The position numbers were made by a program, and so were the translations under genes. The notes beneath the pieces were generated by a model that worked only from the letters and a program-made list of their open reading frames with translations, was not told the origin of the DNA and did not search any database. Shown here one piece after another: positions 7,464 through 15,429 of a DNA stretch of 64,000 bases. Source of the stretch: Sphingopyxis macrogoltabida (GTDB lineage Bacteria > Pseudomonadota > Alphaproteobacteria > Sphingomonadales > Sphingomonadaceae); the NCBI RefSeq assembly GCF_001307295.1, contig NZ_CP012700.1, positions 313,001 through 377,000 of the forward strand, given 5' to 3'. How positions within the stretch are numbered: the stretch's first letter is position 1; every line of letters starts with the position of its first letter.

Positions 7464-8258
7464 ATGTCATTGGGTCAGGCGATTGCGCCGCATCTTCCCT
7501 ATCTGAGGCGCTATGGCCGCGCCATTTCGGGGAGCCAGCAGAGCGGCGATGCGCTGGTCGCGCGCCTGCTCGAGACGCTGGTCACAAATCCCGGCTCGGT
7601 CGACACCGGCAGCGACCTTCGCATCCAGCTTTATCGTATGGTTCACGATAATTTCGGCTTGATGAACCAACAGGCAGCGAATGACGATCAGAAGGCGCTT
7701 TCCGAAATCGCAATCGCCGACGCACGGCTGCGCCGTATTCCGTCGCTTGCGCGGCAGGCATTGCTCCTAACCGCGGTCGAGGGATTCAGCGCCGAAGATA
7801 CTGGCCGGATCATCGGTCGCGACGCCGAATCGGTCGATGCGCTGATCGCCGAAGCAACCGACGAGATCGATCGCCAGACGCGCGCGCGCATCCTGATCAT
7901 CGAGGATGAGCCGATCATCGCAATGGATATCGAAATGATCGTCCGCGATCTGGGGCACGACGTTGTCGCGGTCGCGACAACGCACCGCGAGGCCGTCGAC
8001 GAAGCGCAAAAGCATCAGCCGGGGCTGGTGCTCGCGGACATCCAGCTCGCCGACAACAGCTCGGGCATCGAAGCGGTGCAGGAAATCCTTTCCGATGTGA
8101 AGTTGCCGGTCATCTTCATCACCGCTTTTCCCGAACGGCTGCTGACCGGCGACCGCCCCGAGCCGGCGTTCCTGCTGACCAAGCCCTATCAGCCCGCGAC
8201 GCTGCGCGCGGCGATTTCGCAGGTGCTGTTCTTCGACGAAAGCACGGTGCCGGCCTGA
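7464..8258 (+). CDS. phyR: PhyR general stress response regulator
   Basis: The 264-residue protein has an ECF-sigma-like N-terminal output domain (about 1-135, starting MSLGQAIAPHLPYLRRYGRA) and a C-terminal receiver domain (about 140-260). The receiver has the acidic pair in IIEDEP, the phospho-acceptor Asp in LADIQL, and the conserved Lys in LLTKPY. When phosphorylated, the sigma-like domain mimics EcfG and sequesters NepR. Start choice is firm: ATG 7464 follows a perfect AGGAGGT at 7452-7458. The gene is divergent from nepR. No cognate HWE/PhyK-type kinase is in the window. Confidence 0.96.
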   Translation: MSLGQAIAPHLPYLRRYGRAISGSQQSGDALVARLLETLVTNPGSVDTGSDLRIQLYRMVHDNFGLMNQQAANDDQKALSEIAIADARLRRIPSLARQALLLTAVEGFSAEDTGRIIGRDAESVDALIAEATDEIDRQTRARILIIEDEPIIAMDIEMIVRDLGHDVVAVATTHREAVDEAQKHQPGLVLADIQLADNSSGIEAVQEILSDVKLPVIFITAFPERLLTGDRPEPAFLLTKPYQPATLRAAISQVLFFDESTVPA

Positions 8259-8273
8259 ATTAGCCCTATCATC

Positions 8274-8341
8274 ATTGCGAACGTAGCGAAGCAATCCAAG
8301 GCGTGACAAGCCGCTCTGGATTGTTTCGCTGCGCTCGCAAT
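8274..8341. repeat. Palindromic intergenic (REP-like) element
   Basis: Two 25-base arms (8274-8298 and 8317-8341) are inverted repeats matching at 22 of 25 positions, separated by 18 bases. The arms begin ATTGCGAACGTAGCGAAGCA. It lies between the phyR stop and glnE and would fold into a strong hairpin, possibly ending phyR transcription. The rest of the 8259-8391 gap shows nothing else. Confidence 0.75.
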
Positions 8342-8391
8342 GACGAGGTGGGGGTTGCGACCTTGCAGATGGCAAGCGATAGCGGCTGTCG

Positions 8392-11109
8392 ATGACCGCA
8401 CTTCACGCTTCCGCCCGCCAGTCGGCGCTCGATCGACTGACTGCGCACGCCCCGTTTCTCGCGCGTCTAGCCGATCTCAACCCCGATGATGTCGCGCGTT
8501 TCCTTGCCGAAGGCACCGACGCCGCGCTAGCGGCCGTGACCGCCCCGCCGGTCGACGACGATATCATGCGCACGCTTCGCCAGTGGCGCGGGCGGATGGC
8601 GCTGCTCCTCGCGCTGGGCGACCTGTCGGGCGAGCATGATGTGGCGACGACGACGCGGTTGCTGACGGACTTTGCCGATGAAGCCTGCGATGCGGCGCTT
8701 GCTGCAGCTTTTGCCGAACGCGTGCCGGGCGAAGAACCGCGCGGGCTCGCGGTGATCGCGCTCGGCAAGCTCGGCAGTTACGAACTCAACTATTCGTCGG
8801 ACATCGATCCGATCCTCATCTTCGACCCCGACGCCATGCCGCGGCGCCAGCGCGACGACCCCGACGAAGCAGCGGTGCGGATCGCGCGGCGGATGGTCGA
8901 AATCTTGTCGGCGCGCACGGGCGACGGCCATGTGCTGCGCGTCGATCTGCGTTTGCGGCCGCATCCCGAAGTCACGCCGATCGTGTTGCCGGTGAATGCC
9001 GCGATTTCCTATTATGAATCGGAGGCGCTGGCGTGGGAGCAGGCGGCGTTTATCCGCTCGCGCGCGTCGGCCGGCGACCGGGTGCTTGGCGAGCGTTTCC
9101 TGGGCGCGATCCAGCCCTTTATCTGGCGCCGCAGTCTCGATTTCCGCCAGCTCAAGGAAATCGGCGCGATGAGCGATCGCATCCGCGACCATTTCGCGCA
9201 GGGGCAGGCGTTCGGTCCGGGTTACGACCTGAAGCGCGGTCGCGGCGGAATTCGCGAGATCGAGTTTTTCGCGCAGGTCCACCAGCTCATCTACGGCGGG
9301 CGCGATCCGTCGCTGCGCCCGCCCGCCACGGTCGATGCGCTCGCGGCGCTTGCCGAGGCGGGGCGGATCGAGGCTGAAATCGCCAAGCGCCTGTCGGGCC
9401 ATTACGCGACGCTACGCCGTGTCGAGCATCGGCTGCAGATGATCGAGGATCAACAGACGCATAGTCTGCCGGTGCAGCCGGCGGCGCTCGATTGCGTCGC
9501 CCGGCTCGACGGGCATGCCGACGGTGCGGCGCTGCTCGCGATGCTGGAGCCCGTCGTGACCGATGTCGGCGCCTGCTACGACCGGCTCGTCGCCGAACGT
9601 GCGGTGACCGCTGGCCTGCCGAAGGGCGAAGGTGAACTGGCGGCGCAGCTCATGGGTGCCGGGTTCGACCCGCCCGATGCGGCGCTGCGCACGATTGCCG
9701 AATGGCGCGGCGGCAAACAGCGCGCGCTGCGCAGTCCGGCGGCGCTCGATGCGCTGGAAACGTTGCTGCCCGAACTGGTGAAGGCACTCGGCGCCGCGCC
9801 GGATCCCGATGGCGCGTTGCTGCGCTTCGACAAACTTGTCGCCGGCCTGCCGAGCGCGGTCAATTTCTTCCACCTGCTCGCGGCTCAGCCGGCGCTTGCG
9901 AAGGTCGCGACGCGCGTCCTGTCGCTCGCGCCGACGCTCGCCGATGCGCTGGCGACGCGGGTCGAACTGATCGAGGGTCTGATCGACAGCCGTGCCTTCG
10001 ATGCGCCCGCCGACACCGAAGCCTTGCGCGCCGAATGGGCACCGGGGCTGGCGGGGCTCGATTATGAGCGGCTGCTCGATCGCGTACGCGATCGCGTCGG
10101 CGAGCGGCGCTTCGCCTATGGCGTGCAATTGATCGCCGGAGCGACCGATCCTTTGATCATCGCGCGCGGTTACGCCGATCTCGCCGAGGCGGCGCTCGGG
10201 GTGCTTGGCGACGCGACCGTTGCCGAATTCGTCGCGGCGCACGGACGCATTGCGGACAGCGAACTGATCGTGCTGGCGCTCGGCCGGCTGGGCGGGCGGG
10301 CGCTGACCCACGCGTCGGACCTCGATCTCATCTATCTGTTCACCGGCGACCATCTCGCCGAATCGGACGGACCGCGGCCGCTGGGTGCGACGACCTATTA
10401 CAACCGCCTTGCGCAGCGGGTGACCGCAGCGATGTCGGTGCCGACCGCGGCAGGCAAGCTGTATGACGTCGATACGCGGCTCCGCCCGTCGGGGGAGCAG
10501 GGGCCGCTCGTCGTCACGCTCGACAGCTTCGAACGCTACCAGCGCGAGGAGGCGTGGACGTGGGAGCATATGGCGCTGCTTCGCGCGCGTCCCGTCTATG
10601 GATCGGCCGGGCCCCGGGCCGATGTCGGCCGGATCATCGCCGAACTGCTCTCGATGCCGCGCGATCCTGCGAAGCTGGCACAGGACGCGGCAGAAATGCG
10701 CGACAGGATAGCGGCGCATAAGCCCCCCAAAGGGACGCTCGATATCAAGGGCGGACCCGGCGGGCTCGTCGACCTCGAATTCGCGATGCAGGTGACGCAG
10801 CTTGCCAGCGGGCAATGTCACGACCCCAATATCGCCGCCGCGCTGGCGTGCCTGAAGGCAGCCGGACTTGCGCCGGCGGAGGTGTGTGACGCGCACGGGC
10901 TGCTGGCGCGAATGCTCGTGATGCTGCGTCTCACCGCGCCCGAGGGCGAGCCAGCCACCGCCGCAGCGCGGCAACTTGTCGCGAGTGCGTGCGGCGAGCC
11001 GGGCTGGCCGCAACTGCTTGCCGCGCACGACGCGGCACGGCAGGAGGTCGCGAGCTGGTGGGCATCGATTCGCCCGCAAATGCCGGTACAGCAGGAGACA
11101 GGATCATGA
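8392..11109 (+). CDS. glnE: Glutamine synthetase adenylyltransferase/removase
   Basis: This bifunctional 905-residue enzyme adds and removes AMP on glutamine synthetase according to nitrogen status, under control of PII protein. Two nucleotidyltransferase domains are visible. The N-terminal adenylyl-removing half has YSSDIDPILIF and VDLRLRP. The C-terminal adenylylating half has HASDLDLIYLF and VDTRLRP, followed by KGGPGGLVDLEF. Length and domain order are normal. Its stop overlaps the bcp start (ATGA), so the two genes are coupled. ATG 8392 is the first start after the palindromic element. Confidence 0.97.
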   Translation: MTALHASARQSALDRLTAHAPFLARLADLNPDDVARFLAEGTDAALAAVTAPPVDDDIMRTLRQWRGRMALLLALGDLSGEHDVATTTRLLTDFADEACDAALAAAFAERVPGEEPRGLAVIALGKLGSYELNYSSDIDPILIFDPDAMPRRQRDDPDEAAVRIARRMVEILSARTGDGHVLRVDLRLRPHPEVTPIVLPVNAAISYYESEALAWEQAAFIRSRASAGDRVLGERFLGAIQPFIWRRSLDFRQLKEIGAMSDRIRDHFAQGQAFGPGYDLKRGRGGIREIEFFAQVHQLIYGGRDPSLRPPATVDALAALAEAGRIEAEIAKRLSGHYATLRRVEHRLQMIEDQQTHSLPVQPAALDCVARLDGHADGAALLAMLEPVVTDVGACYDRLVAERAVTAGLPKGEGELAAQLMGAGFDPPDAALRTIAEWRGGKQRALRSPAALDALETLLPELVKALGAAPDPDGALLRFDKLVAGLPSAVNFFHLLAAQPALAKVATRVLSLAPTLADALATRVELIEGLIDSRAFDAPADTEALRAEWAPGLAGLDYERLLDRVRDRVGERRFAYGVQLIAGATDPLIIARGYADLAEAALGVLGDATVAEFVAAHGRIADSELIVLALGRLGGRALTHASDLDLIYLFTGDHLAESDGPRPLGATTYYNRLAQRVTAAMSVPTAAGKLYDVDTRLRPSGEQGPLVVTLDSFERYQREEAWTWEHMALLRARPVYGSAGPRADVGRIIAELLSMPRDPAKLAQDAAEMRDRIAAHKPPKGTLDIKGGPGGLVDLEFAMQVTQLASGQCHDPNIAAALACLKAAGLAPAEVCDAHGLLARMLVMLRLTAPEGEPATAAARQLVASACGEPGWPQLLAAHDAARQEVASWWASIRPQMPVQQETGS

Positions 11110-11573
11110 GCGGCCCGCAAATCGGAGATGCCATTCCGGCGGTCAAACTTCTCGATGCCGACGGCGCGACGATCGACGTCGCCGCGATGAAGGGCGCGCC
11201 GCTGGTCGTCTATTTCTACCCCAAGGCCGATACGCCCGGCTGTACGGTCGAGGCGCAGGATTTCACGCGTCTCGCGCCCGAATTCGCGCATCTGAAGGCG
11301 CAGGTGCTCGCGGTGTCGCGCGACGCGCCGGCGAAGCTCTGCAAGTTCCGCGACAAATACGGGCTGACCGTCCGCCTCGCTTCGGACGAGGACGGCGCGG
11401 TGTGCGAAGCGTTCGGCACATGGGTCGAAAAGCAGAATTACGGCCGCACCTATATGGGGATCGAACGCTCGACCTTCCTGTTCGGTGCCGACGGCAAGCT
11501 GGCGAAGGAATGGCGCAAGGTCCGCGTGAAAGGCCATGCCGAGGCGGTGCTGGAGGCGGCGAAGGCGCTCTGA
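11106..11573 (+). CDS. bcp: Thioredoxin-dependent peroxiredoxin (Bcp/PrxQ)
   Basis: A 155-residue cytoplasmic peroxidase reducing hydrogen and organic peroxides at thiol expense. The thioredoxin-fold core shows YFYPKADTPGCTVEAQDF with the peroxidatic Cys in TPGCT. The resolving Cys found five residues later in E. coli Bcp is replaced (Gln-Asp here), so a different Cys (AKLCKF or AVCEAF) or an external thiol must resolve the intermediate. The start overlaps the glnE stop by four bases. The ferritin-like gene begins two bases after its stop, giving a three-gene operon. Confidence 0.94.
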   Translation: MSGPQIGDAIPAVKLLDADGATIDVAAMKGAPLVVYFYPKADTPGCTVEAQDFTRLAPEFAHLKAQVLAVSRDAPAKLCKFRDKYGLTVRLASDEDGAVCEAFGTWVEKQNYGRTYMGIERSTFLFGADGKLAKEWRKVRVKGHAEAVLEAAKAL

Positions 11574-11574
11574 C

Positions 11575-12366
11575 ATGACGAGTTTGGGTGAAGCCGCACG
11601 GGCCGTGCTGCTGACGCCCGACCCGCACGACAAGCGCCGCGCCGCGCGCAGCCTAGCGCGCGCGTGGCGGCAGGGGCGGCTCGACCATCGCTGCGACGTC
11701 GCGATGCCCTACCAGCCCGCCTGGCCGGCGACGCCCGAACTGCTGCCGCCGAACCAGATGCCGCGGCGGCGCAAGGGCGGGTCGGAGCGCGGTCGGATCG
11801 CGCTACTCCACGCCCTCGCGCACATCGAATTCGTTGCGATCGATCTGGCGGTCGACCTGATCGGACGCTTCGGCGGTGAATTTCCGCGCCAGTTCGTCGA
11901 CGACTGGATCGGCGTCGCCGCCGACGAAGCGATGCATTTCGCTCTGCTCGACCGTCGTTTGCGCGGCCTCGGCAGCCACTATGGCGCGCTGCCCGCACAT
12001 GCCGGCTTATGGGAAGCGGCGCAGTTGACCGTAGACGATGCGCTGGCCCGGCTGGCCATCGTGCCGATGGTGCTCGAAGCGCGCGGGCTCGACGTCACAC
12101 CGGCGACGATCGACCGCTTCCAGGGCGTCGGCGACGAGGTTTCGGCGCGGATATTGGCGCGAATCTATAGCGATGAGATTCGCCATGTGAGCGCGGGCAC
12201 AGTCTGGTTCGGCTGGCTGTGCGACGAACGGGGATTCAACGTCGTCGAAACGTGGCAAAGCCTCGTAAAATCGCGATTCCGGGGCGCGCTCAAACCGCCG
12301 TTCAACGACTCGGCGCGCCGTGATGCCGGTTTAACGCAAGAATTCTACGCCGTTATTGCTTCGTAA
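11575..12366 (+). CDS. DUF455 ferritin-like di-iron protein
   Basis: A 263-residue protein of the DUF455 ferritin-like family. Probable di-iron ligands fall in a ferritin-like pattern of Glu and His: AHIEFVAIDL, ADEAMHFALL, VLEARGLD and SDEIRHVS. The related enzyme MiaE is a tRNA hydroxylase, but no substrate is established for DUF455. The ATG at 11575 starts one base after the bcp stop codon ends, so it is co-translated with the peroxiredoxin. This context fits a role near redox or iron handling. The function remains unknown. Confidence 0.88.
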   Translation: MTSLGEAARAVLLTPDPHDKRRAARSLARAWRQGRLDHRCDVAMPYQPAWPATPELLPPNQMPRRRKGGSERGRIALLHALAHIEFVAIDLAVDLIGRFGGEFPRQFVDDWIGVAADEAMHFALLDRRLRGLGSHYGALPAHAGLWEAAQLTVDDALARLAIVPMVLEARGLDVTPATIDRFQGVGDEVSARILARIYSDEIRHVSAGTVWFGWLCDERGFNVVETWQSLVKSRFRGALKPPFNDSARRDAGLTQEFYAVIAS

Positions 12367-12428
12367 GGATTGGAACAGCACACAGGCTTCGCGGGGGATG
12401 AGCAATCATCCAAACCAACAAACACCGG

Positions 12429-12455
12429 CGCCAAAGCTCTTTTGTGACTTTGGCG
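12429..12455. other. Leader hairpin before M23 peptidase
   Basis: CGCCAAAG (12429-12436) and CTTTGGCG (12448-12455) are perfect inverted repeats with an 11-base loop, 25 bp before the peptidase start. No U-tract follows, so it is not a standard terminator of the DUF455 operon. Its role is unknown. Confidence 0.4.
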
Positions 12456-12480
12456 ACATGGCAAATGCGGGGTCGTCGTT

Positions 12481-13182
12481 TTGATAAACACTCTTCTGGC
12501 GCAGAAGTTGCACCAAGTCGCAATCATCTGCGCGGCAGCATGTTTCGGACTGGCCGCCCCGGCCGTCCACGCCGCCGACACCAGCGCCGATGCCAGCATC
12601 AACGTTCCCGACGAACCCGATGACGACAGCTTCACCGCCGGCCGCGTTTCGCCGAGCGAGGACACCGAGGCGCGCGCCATTTTCCAGGCTTGGAAGCGTC
12701 TCGACACCGGCCTGACCGCGTCGATCGGCGTTGCCGTGCCGTCGCGCCGCCCGATCGAGCAGATGTCGCTCTCCTCGTCCTACGGCATGCGCGTTCACCC
12801 GATCACGGGCAAGGTCGCGCGCCACAACGGCATCGACATTCCGGCGCCGCATGGCACCCCCATCTATGCCACCGCCGACGGCATCGTCGGCCGCGCCCAG
12901 CGTCTGGGCGGCTATGGTAATTATGTCGAAATCGAACATGGCAACGCGATCCAGACGCGCTACGGCCATATGTCTTCGTACATCGTCACCCCCGGACAGT
13001 CGGTCAAGAAGGGCCAGATCGTCGGCTATGTCGGCTCGACCGGGCGTTCGACGGGCAACCACCTCCATTATGAAGTCCGCATCGAAGGCGCGCCGGTCAA
13101 TCCGATGCCCTTCGTTCGTTCGGATTCGATGGCGATCGCCGCGCTGACGGGCGACAAGCTCGCAATGGGCGGTCCCGAGTAA
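12481..13182 (+). CDS. M23 family metallopeptidase (LytM domain), secreted
   Basis: A 233-residue exported peptidoglycan endopeptidase or amidase activator. Residues 1-32 form a signal peptide ending around AVHAAD. The C-terminal LytM/Peptidase_M23 domain (about 105-210) has the zinc motifs RVHPITGKVARHNGIDIPAP (H...HxxxD) and HLHYEVR with its HxH, and a GYGNYVEIEHG core. The start codon is TTG; no in-frame ATG precedes the signal peptide, and the next ATG would delete it. A strong terminator follows. Confidence 0.9.
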   Translation: MINTLLAQKLHQVAIICAAACFGLAAPAVHAADTSADASINVPDEPDDDSFTAGRVSPSEDTEARAIFQAWKRLDTGLTASIGVAVPSRRPIEQMSLSSSYGMRVHPITGKVARHNGIDIPAPHGTPIYATADGIVGRAQRLGGYGNYVEIEHGNAIQTRYGHMSSYIVTPGQSVKKGQIVGYVGSTGRSTGNHLHYEVRIEGAPVNPMPFVRSDSMAIAALTGDKLAMGGPE

Positions 13183-13205
13183 GAAATTCAGGGTCGGAGA
13201 GGAGG

Positions 13206-13241
13206 GGGCGTCCGCCGGCCTTAGGCCGGGGCGCCCTTTTC
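13206..13241 (+). terminator. Rho-independent terminator after M23 gene
   Basis: A GC-rich stem (GGGCGTCCGCCGGCC, loop TTA, GGCCGGGGCGCCC) is followed directly by TTTT, 24 bp after the M23 stop codon. Confidence 0.85.
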
Positions 13242-13270
13242 ATTTGCGATAAAGCGCCTATCTAAGCCCC

Positions 13271-13612
13271 ATGGCCACCCAGCTTTCCGATATCACCCTG
13301 TCGCCCGCCGCCGCTGCGCGCGTCCGCTGGATTGCGGAACGCAAGGGCGGGGCCGCCCCGGCGCTGCGCCTCGCCGTCGATGGCGGCGGCTGTTCGGGCT
13401 TCACCTATCGTTTCGGCTTGGCCGAGAGCATCGAGGGCGATGATATCGTCACCGAAACCGACGGCGTGAAACTGGTCGTCGATCCGGTCAGCATCGACCT
13501 TGTGCGCGGCTGCGTCGTCGATTTCGTCGATTCGCTCGGCGGGTCGTCCTTCAAGGTCGAAAATCCGAACGCCGCCTCGGGCTGCGGTTGCGGGTCCAGC
13601 TTCTCGATCTGA
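13271..13612 (+). CDS. A-type iron-sulfur cluster carrier (IscA/ErpA family)
   Basis: The 113-residue HesB/IscA-fold protein has the three conserved cysteines: one in GGGCSGFTYRF and two in the C-terminal SGCGCGSSFSI. Such proteins deliver Fe-S clusters to apo-enzymes. Length and the CGCG tail fit ErpA/IscA-type carriers, but sequence alone does not separate ErpA from IscA. No isc or suf genes adjoin it. ATG 13271 sits just after the M23 terminator, so it starts its own unit and is followed by xth 39 bp later. Confidence 0.93.
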   Translation: MATQLSDITLSPAAAARVRWIAERKGGAAPALRLAVDGGGCSGFTYRFGLAESIEGDDIVTETDGVKLVVDPVSIDLVRGCVVDFVDSLGGSSFKVENPNAASGCGCGSSFSI

Positions 13613-13651
13613 CGCCTTTCTAAGCTGCCAGCTTGCTGGCATAGGTGCGCC

Positions 13652-14422
13652 ATGAAAATCGCGACCTTCAATATCAACGGGATCAAGGCCCGTCTGCCGC
13701 GCCTCGTCGAATGGCTCGAGGAAACGCAGCCCGATATCGCCTGCCTGCAGGAACTGAAGTCGAGCGACGAGACGATGCCGACCAAGGAGATCGAAGCCGC
13801 GGGTTACGGCTTCCTCTATCATGGGCAAAAGGGCTTCAACGGCGTCGCGATCCTCGCCAAGGGCACGCAGCCTGTCGAGGTGCAGCGCGGGCTGGCCGGC
13901 GAAGCGGAAGACGAGCAGTCGCGCTATCTGGAAGCCGAAGTCCATGGTCTGCGCGTCGCGTCGATCTATCTTCCCAACGGCAATCCCCAGCCGGGACCGA
14001 AATTCGATTACAAGCTGCGCTGGATGGCGCGGCTGCGCGAACGCGCCAGAGCATTGCTGGCGGCCGAAATTCCGACGATCCTGACCGGCGACTATAATGT
14101 CATTCCGCACGACGACGATGTGTGGGACCCGCGCGCGATGGCGACCGACGCGCTGATGCAGCCCGAATCGCGCGATGCGTGGTTCCGCCTGCTCGGCGAC
14201 GGCTGGACCGATGCCATCCGGAGCCGGCATCCGGCGGGCGGCGTGTGGACCTTCTGGGACTATCAAGCCGGCGGATGGCAACGCGATCATGGTTTCCGGA
14301 TTGATCACCTGCTGCTCAGCCCGGCGCTGGCCGACCGGCTGGTCGATGCCGGGGTCGACAAGGATCATCGCGGCCGCGAAAAGGCGAGCGACCATGCGCC
14401 GACCTGGGCGGTGCTTTCCTGA
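13652..14422 (+). CDS. xth: Exodeoxyribonuclease III
   Basis: A 256-residue AP endonuclease/3'-5' exonuclease of base excision repair in the Mg-dependent EEP fold. Visible motifs are KIATFNINGIKARL at the start, CLQELKS (catalytic Glu), YLPNGNP, LTGDYNVIPHDDDVWDP (catalytic Asp and Asn) and the final SDHAPTW (catalytic His). The length is standard. A 14-base palindrome (GCCAGCTTGCTGGC, 13627-13640) sits between the Fe-S carrier gene and this one. Confidence 0.97.
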   Translation: MKIATFNINGIKARLPRLVEWLEETQPDIACLQELKSSDETMPTKEIEAAGYGFLYHGQKGFNGVAILAKGTQPVEVQRGLAGEAEDEQSRYLEAEVHGLRVASIYLPNGNPQPGPKFDYKLRWMARLRERARALLAAEIPTILTGDYNVIPHDDDVWDPRAMATDALMQPESRDAWFRLLGDGWTDAIRSRHPAGGVWTFWDYQAGGWQRDHGFRIDHLLLSPALADRLVDAGVDKDHRGREKASDHAPTWAVLS

Positions 14423-14634
14423 TATCCACGCGCGCTGGCAAGTGCCGGCGGTTGCATCGACTGTTGCAAAAAAGTCGCAGCGCGTCGTTTTACACGGCGC
14501 GCATCGACTTTTCGTTTGTGCGCCGCAACAAATTCGCTGACAGGTTGATCACGCGAGACCGGACTGGCCCGAAAAGAGGCTGGCCGTCGCGCGGCAGGCA
14601 GGGACGATCCGTTTAACCAGTCAGGGATCTGTCC

Positions 14635-15369
14635 ATGAAAAATCTCTCCCGTGCATGCTTCGGCGTGCTTCTCGCCGCTTCGGCCCTCTCGACCCCCGCT
14701 TTCGCGCAGGACGCCGAAGAAGATAGCGACGGCATCACCATCACCGGCAGCGCCACCGTCGTCAGCGACTATCGTTTCCGCGGCTTCAGCCAGTCGAACG
14801 AAGAAGCCGCGATCCAGGGTGGCTTTACCATTGGCCACGACAGCGGCCTGTATGTCGGTACCTGGGGATCGAGCATCGGCTTCAACAACGGCACCGAAAT
14901 CGACGTCTTTGCGGGCTTCGCCAAGGAGGTCACGCCCGGCCTGACCGCCGACATCGGCGCGACCGTCTATCTTTACCCCGGCGCCAACAACACGACGGTG
15001 ATCGAACCCTATGCCTCGCTGACCGGCGCGATCGGCCCGGCGACGGTCAAGGGCGGCATCGCCTGGGCTCCCGGTGGCCAGAATTCGCTCGGCGACGCGA
15101 GCGGCGTCTACATCTACAGCGACGTCGGCGTGCAAATCCCCGACACCCCGTTCAAGCTGAAGGGCCATGTCGGCTATGCCAAGAGCGACAGCTTCCTCGG
15201 CGGGCTCGACGGCGAAGTGTTCGACTATTCGGTCGGCGTCGATGTCACGTGGAAGGTGCTCACCCTCGGGGTCGCCTATGTGAATACCGACGCCCCGAAG
15301 TTCGGCGGTTACAAGGAAGCGGTCGGCGCCGACGGCGCGGTCGTCTTCTCGCTCGGCGCAGCGTTCTGA
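14635..15369 (+). CDS. TorF-family putative outer-membrane porin
   Basis: This 244-residue protein has a signal peptide (cleavage near AFAQD, residue 25) and a beta-strand-rich body ending in Phe, as outer-membrane beta-barrels do. SATVVSDYRFRGFSQSNEE near the mature N-terminus is the signature of the TIGR02001/TorF group found widely in sphingomonads. Its substrate is unknown. The 14423-14634 gap upstream is fairly AT-rich for this genome and should hold its promoter, but I cannot place -35/-10 boxes confidently. Confidence 0.88.
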   Translation: MKNLSRACFGVLLAASALSTPAFAQDAEEDSDGITITGSATVVSDYRFRGFSQSNEEAAIQGGFTIGHDSGLYVGTWGSSIGFNNGTEIDVFAGFAKEVTPGLTADIGATVYLYPGANNTTVIEPYASLTGAIGPATVKGGIAWAPGGQNSLGDASGVYIYSDVGVQIPDTPFKLKGHVGYAKSDSFLGGLDGEVFDYSVGVDVTWKVLTLGVAYVNTDAPKFGGYKEAVGADGAVVFSLGAAF

Positions 15370-15378
15370 CGCCGGGCC

Positions 15379-15408
15379 GGAGGCGGCCTCTGGGGGGAGG
15401 TCGCCTCC
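15379..15408. terminator. Bidirectional terminator hairpin
   Basis: GGAGGCG (15379-15385) pairs with CGCCTCC (15402-15408), with a further CCTC/GGAGG inner stem. It lies between the convergent porin and TIR-protein genes and could stop both transcripts, though U-tracts are weak. Confidence 0.55.
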
Positions 15409-15429
15409 ACCAATTCCAGGGTCAGGATC

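Noticed and set aside
13627..13640. GCCAGCTTGCTGGC palindrome between the Fe-S carrier and xth genes
   Set aside because: The same 14-mer is found at 57845-57858 and lacks a U-tract; likely a common repeat fragment, not a specific operator or terminator.
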